Of a stretch of 64,000 nucleotides of DNA, positions 21,139 to 30,796 are shown one piece after another; position 1 is the stretch's first letter; every line of letters starts with the position of its first letter. Position numbers and translations under genes: made by a program. The notes beneath the pieces are model-generated. The model was not told the origin of the DNA, searched no databases, and worked only from the letters and a program-made list of their open reading frames with translations. The DNA is from Saprospiraceae bacterium. Its GTDB lineage: Bacteria; Bacteroidota; Bacteroidia; Chitinophagales; Saprospiraceae. The stretch spans positions 62,001-126,000 of the forward strand of contig JADKGD010000016.1 in the NCBI GenBank assembly GCA_016717145.1, in the 5' to 3' direction.

Positions 21139-22776
21139 ATGAATTTATTCAGACAAACTATTATTAGTTTTTTATTCCTTTTTATGTGCTTTTGCGTTAG
21201 CGGACAACAAAAGCGCTATTTACAATTAGATTTTAATGGTGGCATTTCGATTCCGATTCAAGGATTTAAGTCAACACTGATGTTTGCCGGTCAGGGCACT
21301 GCGGCTGGCGGTGGTTTTGATTATTTTTTTGGAAAAATTGGTTTAGGATTTAATGCAGGATACTTTTCCAATCCTACTTCTAAGCTTTTTGCTGATTATA
21401 TTGAACATAAATATCTTGAAAAAATTTCTGCTCCTTATGGTCAATCATGGAATAATATATATGGTATGCTAGGTCCTGTATATAAATTTGGATATAAAAA
21501 ATTTGAGTTTGATTTTTTTATAAAGGGGGGCTACAGTCAGATTGTTGTACCAACATTAGCATTTAATAAATCGTTTTTTAATCAAACTTATGATGTATAT
21601 AGATTTACAGGGGTTACCGAAGATTGGCAATTTGCCTGGTCGGGTGGAGGTCGACTGATATATAAGGTAAATCATTGGTTAGGGATACAAACCAAAGCAG
21701 ACTACTTTACGACTTCTTACATCAGTGACGTTAGTTATAATAATTCATATAGAGATGCTACTGACGGCAATAGAAATGGAGTAATTGATGATGCTGAATA
21801 TTTTGAATCCCAAAAGATTAGCAATAAAGGTGTAACGCCTGTTAGTGTTGTCAATGTAAGTATGGGTCTTTTATTTCAGATAGGTAGAAGCAAGTTTTCT
21901 AAACCTACACAAATGCTACCCGAAAGACCGGAGCCTCTTAACGATGATCTTGTATCCCAGGTTAAACCTGTAGAAGAAGTTGTTGTAAAAGTGGAAGATG
22001 TGAAAATTCAAGAAGCTGCTAAAACAGAAATCCCCTTGATAAATGCACATGAAGCGCCTAAGGAAGAACTCAAAAAAAATGAAGAAAATGTAATGTCCCT
22101 TGCTGTAAAAATAGAGCCGATATTGGAAACTATTGAAATTCCATTAACAACTTATGATGCTCCTGAAGCAAAATATGATGTGGAGGCGGCACAATTTTTA
22201 TATAAGGCAGGAGAATCTTATTTTGCGACGAATGATTTCGAAAATGCTTTGCCATGTTTTAATAAACTTAAAGCAGACGTTAATTACCCACGGGCAAAAT
22301 ATATGTTTGCACTGTCTCTATGTGCTATGGGTAATTGTGAAGAAGCAAAAAAAGAATACAGGGAATTTTCAAAAACTTACAAAGGGGATGATAAACGGAC
22401 ACTCGAAATCATTTTTGCGTCTCATTCTGAAAGGTGTAAAACAACAGGTAAAATTACCGACCCTATCATGACAAAGAACAAAACTATAAAGGAAAAGGAA
22501 GATAAAGATAAAGTGATTTCAGGAAGAAGCTATAAAATTCAGTTTATTGCAATGAAAAAATCCAATGCCAATTTCCCTAGAGTAGCTACAGTTGGAGATA
22601 TTGAAACAGAATTTTTTCCAAATAAATCCGTGTACCGATATACTTTAGGAGGATATGGTGATATCAAGCAGGCCGCAACAGATGTATACAAAGTTAGAAA
22701 ACTAGGATTTCGGGATGCCTTTGTCGCCGTATATGACAACGGTGTTAGGGTGAATACCATCTACCATTCAAAATAA
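21139..22776 (+). CDS. Outer-membrane barrel-like protein with TPR and SPOR-like C-terminus
   Basis: A 545-aa secreted protein. It has a signal peptide (residues 1-22, FLFLFMCFCVSG-QQ). Residues about 25-255 are rich in alternating beta strands with aromatic residues (GLGFNAGYFSNP, FEFDFFIKGGYSQ, VVNVSMGLLFQIG), as in an outer-membrane beta-barrel. A charged linker (about 270-345) leads to two TPR-like helical pairs (AAQFLYKAGESYFATNDF, YPRAKYMFALSLCAMG). The last 85 residues (SYKIQFIAMKKSN, YRYTLGGYGD, AATDVYKVRKLGFRDAFVAVY) resemble a SPOR peptidoglycan-binding domain. Inference: it links the outer membrane to peptidoglycan, similar in outline to OmpA-type or gliding-related proteins. No known gene name fits. 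Confidence 0.65.
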   Translation: MNLFRQTIISFLFLFMCFCVSGQQKRYLQLDFNGGISIPIQGFKSTLMFAGQGTAAGGGFDYFFGKIGLGFNAGYFSNPTSKLFADYIEHKYLEKISAPYGQSWNNIYGMLGPVYKFGYKKFEFDFFIKGGYSQIVVPTLAFNKSFFNQTYDVYRFTGVTEDWQFAWSGGGRLIYKVNHWLGIQTKADYFTTSYISDVSYNNSYRDATDGNRNGVIDDAEYFESQKISNKGVTPVSVVNVSMGLLFQIGRSKFSKPTQMLPERPEPLNDDLVSQVKPVEEVVVKVEDVKIQEAAKTEIPLINAHEAPKEELKKNEENVMSLAVKIEPILETIEIPLTTYDAPEAKYDVEAAQFLYKAGESYFATNDFENALPCFNKLKADVNYPRAKYMFALSLCAMGNCEEAKKEYREFSKTYKGDDKRTLEIIFASHSERCKTTGKITDPIMTKNKTIKEKEDKDKVISGRSYKIQFIAMKKSNANFPRVATVGDIETEFFPNKSVYRYTLGGYGDIKQAATDVYKVRKLGFRDAFVAVYDNGVRVNTIYHSK

Positions 22777-22916
22777 TATATGTTTTAGTTTTTGTCTGTT
22801 AAATTTAAAAAATGATTGTCACATGGAGTGTCAATCCTTTTTTGTTTACGCTGATTATTTTCTTAAGGAATGTAGATTTGCTATATTTGTTTTTTTATTC
22901 AAGAACCTATATTGAA

Positions 22917-24944
22917 ATGAGATATTTACTAAGTATTCTTCTGTTTATACATTTTTCTGTCATTTTGGTCTCACAGAATTCGTGGGAAATAGTGGCAAAT
23001 AAAATTGATGCCAATAATTATTATGGAGTCACACTTGCTAACGGTGTTGTAGGCATTGTTTCCTCACCGGAGCCACTTAAAGTCAAAGACGTAGTACTCA
23101 ATGGCGCTTATGATTACTATCAAAGAGGAAGGGTATCAAATATTCTCAAAACATTCAACCATGTGAATATGAATCTGGATATTGATGGCCAGCGAATTGG
23201 AAGCAAAGAAATTCAAAATTACCGGCAGACTTTGGATATGAAAAAAGCTGCTTTAACGACTTCTTTTGATATAGGTACAAAGGCAAGAGTTTCTTCTACT
23301 ATGATGTCCCTTAGGCATTTACCATATTCGGCCCTGACTATAATTGAAGTAACAGCACTCAAAGATATTACAATAACGCCAATGAGCGTTATTGAAGCCC
23401 CAAACCATCTTATGGATGTACGCAATTATTATGCTGAAATAGATCGTCCGCATGTAAAAATTCCACTTTTGACCTCAGTAGGTATGAGTCCTTCAGGCAG
23501 GTTAAAAGTGGCTGCCAGCAATAGTTTTATATTTGAAGAAAAACATGGTTCTGAACCAACGATTATTCATGAGGATTGGGACTATAATATGCATCTTGCT
23601 AAGTTTTATAAAAAAATAAAAGCCGGTGAAAAATATTCCTTTAGTATAGTATCGACTACTGTATCAAGTGCACAATATGAAGACCCTCATAATGAAGCAG
23701 AAAGGTTAACTATATTTGCAATGCTGGAAGGTAAAGAAAGATTATTAAGACGGCACCGTGAAGCCTGGGTTGATATATGGAAAAGTGATATAGAAATAAC
23801 AGGTAACCCTGAGATAACCCGGGATATTCGGTTTGCATTATATCATTTGTACTCTTTTGCCCGAGCTGAAACATCTTTTAGCCTAAGTCCTATGGGTCTT
23901 TCCGGATTAGGATATAACGGGCACGTATTTTGGGATACTGAATTGTGGATGTATCCTCCTTTGCTCACCTTACATCCTGATATGGCCAGGTCTCTTCTGG
24001 AATATAGATTCGAAAGATTGGAAGCTGCCAAACAAAATGCATTTTCGCATGGATATAAGGGCGCTATGTTTCCTTGGGAGTCATCAGCCAACGGTTCAGA
24101 AGATACACCCGTATGGGCACTCACAGGACCATTTCAGCACCATATCACGGGCTGTATAGGTTGGGCGTTTTGGAAGTATTATGAGGTCACAGGAGATAAA
24201 CAATGGCTGAGGGATAGAGGATGGCCGGTATTGAAAGAAGTGGCCACGTTTTGGGCGAGCAGAGTTGAGCGTAATGGACATGGCAAATATGATATTAATA
24301 ATGTCATAGGTGCCAATGAATGGCAGGAAAATATTGATAATAATGCTTTTACAAATGGTATGGCTAAAACTGTGCTTAAATATGCTTCCCTGGCTGCGCT
24401 TGAATTAGGTTTAACGCCTGATCCTGACTGGAATCATGTATCTGATAACATTCCAATTCTTGTTTTTCCTGATGGAACCACTAAAGAAAATTCGAGTTAT
24501 GACGGCGAGATTATTAAACAAGCTGATGCTAACCTTTTGGCATATCCTCTAAATATTGTCACAGATGAAAAACAAATCAGGAAGGATTTAAACTATTATT
24601 TACCAAAGTACGCTAAAGATGGCCCTGCTATGGGTACTGCAATTTTATGCGTCATGTACAATAGACTGGGAGATACAGAAAAAGCTGCATCTATTTTTTC
24701 TGACAGTTATAAACCTAATGAGGTACCACCATTTGGTGTCCTTTCAGAATGTGCAGGTGGAACCAATCCATATTTTGCTACCGGCGCAGGTGGAATGCTT
24801 CAAGCTGTATTAGCCGGTTTTGGAGGCCTGGAAATTGATAAAACAGGATTCACACAACGGAAAACTGTCTTACCAAAAGGATGGAATTCTATGATCATTA
24901 CCGGGGTGGGAAAAGATAAAAAAACATTTACAGTAGGGAAGTGA
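22917..24944 (+). CDS. Glycoside hydrolase family 65-like enzyme (alpha-glucoside hydrolase or phosphorylase)
   Basis: A 675-aa exported protein. The ATG at 22917 starts a signal peptide (MRYLLSILLFIHFSVILVSQ); the longer frame from 22812 adds a non-signal leader. The (alpha/alpha)6-barrel pattern of GH65 is clear: GHVFWDTELWMYPPLL, GAMFPWESSANGSEDTP and GANEWQENIDNNAFTNG. The last resembles the GPDEYHEN block whose first Glu is the general acid (here about residue 468). The layout is closer to the trehalase/PGGHG-like hydrolases than to cytosolic maltose phosphorylases. Likely substrate: an alpha-linked glucoside in the periplasm; the exact one is unknown. It abuts the CAT-like gene tail to tail with no spacer. 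Confidence 0.85.
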   Translation: MRYLLSILLFIHFSVILVSQNSWEIVANKIDANNYYGVTLANGVVGIVSSPEPLKVKDVVLNGAYDYYQRGRVSNILKTFNHVNMNLDIDGQRIGSKEIQNYRQTLDMKKAALTTSFDIGTKARVSSTMMSLRHLPYSALTIIEVTALKDITITPMSVIEAPNHLMDVRNYYAEIDRPHVKIPLLTSVGMSPSGRLKVAASNSFIFEEKHGSEPTIIHEDWDYNMHLAKFYKKIKAGEKYSFSIVSTTVSSAQYEDPHNEAERLTIFAMLEGKERLLRRHREAWVDIWKSDIEITGNPEITRDIRFALYHLYSFARAETSFSLSPMGLSGLGYNGHVFWDTELWMYPPLLTLHPDMARSLLEYRFERLEAAKQNAFSHGYKGAMFPWESSANGSEDTPVWALTGPFQHHITGCIGWAFWKYYEVTGDKQWLRDRGWPVLKEVATFWASRVERNGHGKYDINNVIGANEWQENIDNNAFTNGMAKTVLKYASLAALELGLTPDPDWNHVSDNIPILVFPDGTTKENSSYDGEIIKQADANLLAYPLNIVTDEKQIRKDLNYYLPKYAKDGPAMGTAILCVMYNRLGDTEKAASIFSDSYKPNEVPPFGVLSECAGGTNPYFATGAGGMLQAVLAGFGGLEIDKTGFTQRKTVLPKGWNSMIITGVGKDKKTFTVGK

Positions 24945-25568
24945 TCAAATATCAAGCAAAGTCTGAAATAAGTCAAAGTAATCGCCTACATCTTTTCCAT
25001 CTGCCAAAGCGTGATGGACATGAATAGAACAGGGCATAGTTATTTGACCAAAATTTGTTTCTGTTTTGCCAAATGAAATTTTTGGAGCTGAATCGGGTGC
25101 GGCAAAATGTCGGGCATGGCTCAGTGAAGTAAATCTTACCCATGGAATGGAAGAATAATGGACAGCATCCTGACCATTTCTCTCGGGAAACAGATTGGTT
25201 GATTTTCTGATTCTCTCAATTTCTGCATGTGCATTTTTTTCAAAAACACTAAAATCTTCATCATAAATTATAAAGCTAAACCCAAAAGTTCCATCATCTC
25301 TGTTAATTGTAGCAGAAGCATGAATTTTATCATATAAGTGTACCTCATTGCCGAAGATTCTATATTTCATTGCTTGCAACCGGTTTATGGCAATAAGAGA
25401 CTTGTGCAGATAATAGATAAAAAAAGAAATTTTACGCTCTTTTGCCTGAGCGTATGCTTTGGTTACATCTACCAACGATGTAAGCCCAAAATAGGGTTCA
25501 TCAAATTTACAGAAAAAATGAAAGTGTTCTTTTCGATTCCAGGTTTCAATATTTAATTTCGAGTACAT
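24945..25568 (-). CDS. Chloramphenicol acetyltransferase-fold acyltransferase
   Basis: A 207-aa CAT-family protein. The catalytic motif HHALADG, with the base His and structural Asp, is at about residues 185-191, followed by YFDLFQTLL. Other CAT landmarks are WNRKEHFHFFCKFDEPYF at the start and FGFSFIIYDEDFSVF in the middle. The length is close to the usual 210-220 aa. Many Bacteroidota encode such proteins without being chloramphenicol resistant, so resistance should not be assumed. Its start directly follows the stop of the HAD gene (TAA-ATG on the minus strand), so the two are probably co-translated. Confidence 0.85.
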   Translation of the reverse strand: MYSKLNIETWNRKEHFHFFCKFDEPYFGLTSLVDVTKAYAQAKERKISFFIYYLHKSLIAINRLQAMKYRIFGNEVHLYDKIHASATINRDDGTFGFSFIIYDEDFSVFEKNAHAEIERIRKSTNLFPERNGQDAVHYSSIPWVRFTSLSHARHFAAPDSAPKISFGKTETNFGQITMPCSIHVHHALADGKDVGDYFDLFQTLLDI

Positions 25569-26261
25569 TTACATCATGTTTAAAATTTCTGAGATCTGCT
25601 CTATCTGACGAAATTTAGGATCAGTAATCTTAATATCAACGTGCTCATGTTCCCATGTCGTATGAAATGGTACGTGAATACCATAGCCACCTATCTCGAG
25701 TACTGGCATAATGTCTGATTTTAGTGAATTGCCTACCATCATAAAATGTGATGCTTGAATGTCCAGGTGTTTTATCAGTTTTTGATAATTGGCCGGGCCT
25801 TTTTCAGAGACAATTTCGATGTGATGGAAATATGGTGCCAATCCAGATTTTTCTAATTTTTTTTCCTGGTCCAGCAAGTCTCCTTTGGTTACAATGACCA
25901 ATCTATATGTTTTTTGCAGTGACTGCAGGACATACTCCACATTTTCGATTACTTCAACAGGTTGGTCTAACTGGCGCCTGCCGATATCAATAATTTTTGA
26001 CACCACGTCAATCGGCAGATTACGACCTGAAATATGAATAGCCGCTTCTATCATAGACAACATAAATGCTTTTATCCCATACCCATACAAAGGCAAATTG
26101 GAAATCTCTCTTGAAAACAATGCCCTATTTATATCATGTCGTGGCATAAATGATTCCATTAAATCGCAAAACGATTCTTCAGCTTCTCTAAAGTATGGTT
26201 CATTTATCCATAGGGTATCATCTGCATCAAATCCGATTACTTTAAGGTTTTTAATCTTCAT
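25569..26261 (-). CDS. HAD-superfamily hydrolase
   Basis: A 230-aa cytosolic HAD phosphatase-type protein. Motif I is FDADDTLW (nucleophile Asp and acid Asp), motif II is the Thr in VTKGDL, the Lys lies in the SEKGPANYQK region, and the acidic motif IV is VGNSLKSDIMPVLEIGG. A helical cap fills residues about 20-100. Substrate unknown; its group includes phosphoglycolate-phosphatase-like and 5'-nucleotidase-like enzymes. It is the first gene of a two-gene unit with the CAT-like acyltransferase and has no gap to it. Confidence 0.85.
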   Translation of the reverse strand: MKIKNLKVIGFDADDTLWINEPYFREAEESFCDLMESFMPRHDINRALFSREISNLPLYGYGIKAFMLSMIEAAIHISGRNLPIDVVSKIIDIGRRQLDQPVEVIENVEYVLQSLQKTYRLVIVTKGDLLDQEKKLEKSGLAPYFHHIEIVSEKGPANYQKLIKHLDIQASHFMMVGNSLKSDIMPVLEIGGYGIHVPFHTTWEHEHVDIKITDPKFRQIEQISEILNMM

Positions 26262-26385
26262 TCGACAAGGGTTTAGGGCAAAAATAGAGAATAAGTGTGA
26301 AAATGTGCAAATAGAGAATGGTTTATAAAATTTTTTTAATTAGTAAAATAAATAAGTCGTTAAACTAAATTCAGCATGATCAACG

Positions 26386-27063
26386 TCAAAAAGGTTTACT
26401 TTTTTCCCTTAATTGAGCAACAAAATAATTGTAAATGGTTTTATTCATTGGAGCTGTGTCAGAGTGCGTCAGGCAAATTCTGAAGTAATCTTCAATAATA
26501 TCAGCTTGTTGCTCAAAATTGAATTCCAATAAACTTCCGCCCCTCAACATAACTTTATACAGATTGGCTATACCCCCATAATCATATCCCTCTTTACTTC
26601 GTTGAGCTTTTATAGCTCTGGCTATATAAATACATCCAAAATGCTGATACTGCCAGATATGAACCATTTCATGGATGAGTATCTCATGCTTTATTTCTTT
26701 CATATAATTTATAATATTAAAACTGACGTAAGCATGGGCCATTTTTTTTGTGCCTAATCTTGCTTTTGCATCTATTCTAACTAAGTCAAAGTCTATAGTT
26801 TGTCCAAAAACCGATTTGGCAAGACTTTCTTCATGTTTAGTAAGCTTTCTAATATTCCATTTAAAAATTGAACAAATAAACAAGTGAAGTTCAGGAATAG
26901 CCAACGTATCCATCAAATAAAAAACTACATCTCCAAACCATTCCGGAATGTTAGCAGGTGGAAAATCATTGGTAACAGAGCGGTAAAACGGATAAGATAT
27001 ATGTATGGCTAATCTTTTAAGACGAGTGGGATAGGACTTAAAAAAATATTTTATTTCGGACAT
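26386..27063 (-). CDS. HExxH-motif protein of unknown function
   Basis: A 225-aa protein without a clear signal peptide. It has ILIHEMVHIWQYQ (HEMVH, a zinc-protease-type HExxH) at about residues 127-140 and a later EFNFEQQADIIEDYF that could supply the third ligand. The spacing resembles minimal metallopeptidase-like or DUF4157-like domains, but I cannot place the family. It starts 6 bp after the stop of the FtsX-type permease and is likely co-transcribed. Catalysis is possible but not shown. Confidence 0.6.
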   Translation of the reverse strand: MSEIKYFFKSYPTRLKRLAIHISYPFYRSVTNDFPPANIPEWFGDVVFYLMDTLAIPELHLFICSIFKWNIRKLTKHEESLAKSVFGQTIDFDLVRIDAKARLGTKKMAHAYVSFNIINYMKEIKHEILIHEMVHIWQYQHFGCIYIARAIKAQRSKEGYDYGGIANLYKVMLRGGSLLEFNFEQQADIIEDYFRICLTHSDTAPMNKTIYNYFVAQLREKSKPF

Positions 27064-27069
27064 TATTTA

Positions 27070-28371
27070 TTATTCGAATCTTAACGCTTTGACGGGAGTG
27101 ATTCTTGTTACCAGCATAGTGGGTAAAATCAGAAATATCAATGTTACAATAAAAGTCCCTATATTTAAAAGAAAAATCGTTGTCCAATTTATATTTATTG
27201 GAGCAGTATTTAAATAGTAATTTGCTTCATCCAACTTGATAAAATGAAAATGTTGCTGTAAAAAAGCAATACTTAGCCCTAAAATATTTCCAACCAGAAG
27301 ACCAAAAAATATAATATAACCGGCATTATACATAAATATTTTTCTAATCCGCCAATTGTTCATACCCAAAGATTTGAGGATACCTATCATTTGAGTACGT
27401 TCCAGTATTAAGATGAGCAATACTGTGATCATATTTATTATAGCTACCAGCACCATTAACTGAAGGATGATTTTTTCATTGATGTCCTGAAGATTTAACC
27501 ATTCGAAGATGCTTGGAAATTTTGATCTGATAGATTCGGCATAGTATTGTTGCGGCAGAATTTCATAATAAATATATTCAGAAAACAGATCCAAATCTTT
27601 TACATCATCGAGTACAACTTCCATGCCTTGAACCTGATCAGGTAGCCAGCCCAGAATGTCCCTGACTTTATGAATATCTATTAAGCCAAATCTTTTATCA
27701 TATTCTTCAAGCCCAGTGTTATAAATGCCACATATTTGAAACCGTTTTTTAAACTGAGTATTTTCCCTAATAAAACTCATGACAACTTTATCTCCGGTTT
27801 TAATCTTCATTTTGTCTGCGATATTTTTTGATATCATCATATCAGAAGAAACTGAATCTTTTATATAGCGAATCTGAGATCCTTCGACTATAAACTTTTG
27901 CATAGCTTGCCAGTCATATTTTTCGTCTATGCCTTTGAGCAAAACCCCGTGAAAATCTTCTTTTGTGTTTAGTAATCCTGGTAGAATGACATACGGATAC
28001 ACTCCTTTTACGCCACCCTTTGTCGTTTTGGATACGCTTTTTCCGGGAAGTTTGAACCCCAATATACTGGCTTCTTCCTCATAATCCAGTTGTTTGATGT
28101 CCCGAATCTGATCAAAATAAATATCATCTTTTGAAATCGGTTTCAACTCAAAATTTCGGTTTATGTTGCTGTCTGTTATGTGAATGTGGCCCCAGAATCC
28201 AAAAATCTTTTGGGTAATCTCTTTTTTAAATCCTGAAATTATGGCAGTAGTCAGAATCATTACAGTAAGGCTCACAGTTATCGCCGCTATAGCGATACTT
28301 ATAATAACTCTCGTAAATGAACCCGAATTGGTCAAAGAAATCCTTTTTGCTATAAAATGTTCAATATTCAT
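27070..28371 (-). CDS. FtsX/LolC-E-type ABC transporter permease
   Basis: A 433-aa inner-membrane protein with the four-helix FtsX layout. One N-terminal helix lies at about residues 18-45 (VIISIAIAAITVSLTVMILTT). A large periplasmic domain follows (about 50-300), and then three C-terminal helices (LMVLVAIINMITVLLILI; YIIFFGLLVGNILGLSIA; IFLLNIGTFIVTLIFLILP). The end, RITPVKALRFE, is typical of the LolC/LolE-MacB group. By family it would move lipoproteins or other envelope molecules with a separate LolD-type ATPase, which is not encoded nearby. The HExxH gene follows in the same transcript. Confidence 0.88.
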   Translation of the reverse strand: MNIEHFIAKRISLTNSGSFTRVIISIAIAAITVSLTVMILTTAIISGFKKEITQKIFGFWGHIHITDSNINRNFELKPISKDDIYFDQIRDIKQLDYEEEASILGFKLPGKSVSKTTKGGVKGVYPYVILPGLLNTKEDFHGVLLKGIDEKYDWQAMQKFIVEGSQIRYIKDSVSSDMMISKNIADKMKIKTGDKVVMSFIRENTQFKKRFQICGIYNTGLEEYDKRFGLIDIHKVRDILGWLPDQVQGMEVVLDDVKDLDLFSEYIYYEILPQQYYAESIRSKFPSIFEWLNLQDINEKIILQLMVLVAIINMITVLLILILERTQMIGILKSLGMNNWRIRKIFMYNAGYIIFFGLLVGNILGLSIAFLQQHFHFIKLDEANYYLNTAPININWTTIFLLNIGTFIVTLIFLILPTMLVTRITPVKALRFE

Positions 28372-28514
28372 TAATGCTTTTCGTCCGTTTCGGTATAAAG
28401 TTCTACTTTTGTTTTTTCAAAAAACAAAGATACACAAAGTACGATGATGGATGTTTGAAATATTAAAGCTTTTTCATTGTTACTTGGTTATTCGTAATTC
28501 ATAATTAAATACAA

Positions 28515-29790
28515 ATGTTGAATTTTATTGAAGAATTGACATGGCGGGGAATGTTGCATGATGCTACACCAGGTGTTGAAGAATTATTGAAAGACAAAAA
28601 GGTTTGCGGTTATATTGGTTTTGATCCGACAGCACCAAGCATGACAATAGGTAATTTTGTCCAGATCATGCTGTTAAAACTATTTCAACTGTCAGGACAT
28701 TCACCCATTGTTCTTATGGGAGGTGCAACTGGTAGGGTAGGTGATCCTTCCGGAAAAGAAAAAGAGCGCGAATTAAAATCATACGAAGAATTGGACGCTA
28801 ATCTTTCATTTCAGAAAGAGCAGGTTAAAAAATTTCTTGATTTTGAAGGTCCAAATGCAGCCATAATTGTAAATAATTACGACTTTTATGAAAAGATGAA
28901 TGTATTGGATTTTTTGAGGGATGTTGGCAAGACTCTGACAGTGAGTTATATGATGTCAAAGGATTCTGTTAAAAACCGATTGGAAACAGGACTATCTTTT
29001 ACAGAATTTAGTTATCAGTTGTTACAGTCATATGATTTTCAGGTTTTGTTTCAAAAACATAATTGTGTATTACAAATGGGCGGTTCTGATCAGTGGGGCA
29101 ATATTACTTCCGGTACAGAATTCATTCGGCGCAATTGTGAGGGTAAAGCTTACGCCGTCACGACTCCGTTACTAACAAAGGCAGATGGAAGTAAATTTGG
29201 AAAATCAGAGAAAGGCAATATTTGGTTGGACCCAAAACTTACCTCCGCATATCGGTTTTATCAGTTTTGGTTGAATGCTGATGATGCTGACCTGGCAAAA
29301 TATCTGAGATATTTTTCACTTAAATCCAGAACCGAAATAGAAAATCTGGAAGCCAGATTTACAGATAATCCTCGCGAATTAAAAGCTATCCTGGCAGAAG
29401 AATTGACAAGAAGAGTTCATTCGGATATGGATTATGACTCTGTTTTGGCTGTTAGTAATATTTTATTTGGTAAGGATGTCAATGTTGATTCATTAAACAG
29501 AATGTCTGCCGATGAATTGAACATGATTGCAGAAGAAATACCTAACTACTCGATTGATTCCAATATTTTAGGTAAAGGATTGAATATCACTGATTTTTTA
29601 GCCATCACGGGCATAATGTCATCAAAGACAGAAGGAAGAAAAGCCATTCAAAACAATGCAGTTTCCGTGAATAAAATAAAAATACATAGCTATGAATATG
29701 AAATATCTAACATCGACTTATTACATGGATAAGTACATTATGATTGAGAATGGCAAGAAAAATAAGTTTATTGTAATAGTGACTTCTTAA
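28515..29790 (+). CDS. tyrS: Tyrosine--tRNA ligase, frameshifted at the C-terminal end
   Basis: Charges tRNA-Tyr. Class I motifs: GFDPTAPSMTIGN (HIGH-type, here TIGN) and KADGSKFGKSEKGN (KMSKS-type, KFGKS). The C-terminal S4-like RNA-binding domain follows (MSSKTEGRKAIQNNAVSVNK). The uncorrected ORF stops at 29732 with IDLLHG. One extra base at about 29728 restores KYIMIENGKKNKFIVIVTS with the stop at 29788-29790, matching the usual family ending of K-Y-x-x-I-x-x-G-K-K. The corrected length (about 425 aa) is normal. The missing base is likely a sequence error in an essential gene. Confidence 0.95.
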
Positions 29791-29894
29791 TGTGAAGTTT
29801 ATTTCTTTTGTAAGCGCGTTTTTATGCTTACATTTTGGTGCTTGTTTTTAAATTGGACAAGTTTTATCATTTATTTTATCGTTTAACAAACATC

Positions 29895-30728
29895 ATGCGT
29901 TTAAACAAAATATTTATATTATCATGGATCTTACTTAGTTTATCCACATCAATGTATGCACAGAAAGTTGTTGGTAAACAAAGTGAAAGCCGCCAGGGAA
30001 ACTTGTTTATATACTGGGGATGGAACTGGGAATCATATACAAATTCAAACATCCACTTTACTGGTACGGATTATGATTTTACGCTACAGAACGTTATGGC
30101 CGATGACAGACAATCTAACATTGGATTTGATACGTATCTCAATCCTTCCAAAGCCACGGTTCCTCAATACAACTTCAGAATTGGATATTATTTTAAGCGT
30201 AATTACAGTATTTCTTTTGGCATTGATCATATGAAATATGTGGTAAGACAAAACCAGGTTGTAAAAATTGATGGACATATTAATGATGTTAAGACTGGAT
30301 ATACAGGCAATTATGGCGGTGTTGATATCATCCTGAAGCCGGATTTTTTAAAACTTGAGCATACAGACGGACTGAATTTTATCAATTTAGATGTCAGACG
30401 TTTTAATGAATTATATTCATATGGAGCGATAACTATAAGTGGTACAAGTGGCATTGGTGCAGGCATACTGATACCAAGGACAGATGCGACCCTTTTGGGA
30501 AAACCAAGACATGATAAATTTCATGTATCAGGATTTGGTGTAAGTGTTATGGCAGGGCTAAATATTAAGTTTTGGAATCATTTTTTTATACAGACAGAAG
30601 TTAAAGGAGGATATATTACTTTGCCTGATGTGCGTACAACATCTGATGTAAAAGATGGCGCCAAACAATCATTTTTGTTTGGCCAGTATAACATAGTTTT
30701 TGGTACAAACATATTGTTGAACTTGTAA
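29895..30728 (+). CDS. Exported beta-barrel-like protein of unknown function
   Basis: I set the start at ATG 29895 because it opens a clean signal peptide (MRLNKIFILSWILLSLSTS ending MYAQ). The mature part of about 255 aa has alternating strands with Gly and aromatics (NFRIGYYFKRNYSISFGID, HVSGFGVSVMAGLNIKFW, FIQTEVKGGYITL) and ends FGTNILLNL, an aromatic/hydrophobic last strand. It looks like an outer-membrane barrel of the porin/OMP_b-brl type. No specific family is recognised, and there is no operon partner. Confidence 0.6.
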   Translation: MRLNKIFILSWILLSLSTSMYAQKVVGKQSESRQGNLFIYWGWNWESYTNSNIHFTGTDYDFTLQNVMADDRQSNIGFDTYLNPSKATVPQYNFRIGYYFKRNYSISFGIDHMKYVVRQNQVVKIDGHINDVKTGYTGNYGGVDIILKPDFLKLEHTDGLNFINLDVRRFNELYSYGAITISGTSGIGAGILIPRTDATLLGKPRHDKFHVSGFGVSVMAGLNIKFWNHFFIQTEVKGGYITLPDVRTTSDVKDGAKQSFLFGQYNIVFGTNILLNL

Positions 30729-30796
30729 GACATCAATGGTTACCAAAATGATTCATTAGGTTTGATTTTTTTTTATATTTCAAAAATACAAATAAT

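Noticed and set aside
24945..25568. Calling the CAT-like gene an antibiotic resistance gene
   Set aside because: Only the general acyltransferase motif is visible, the context is chromosomal and housekeeping-like, and many Bacteroidota homologues have no known resistance role.
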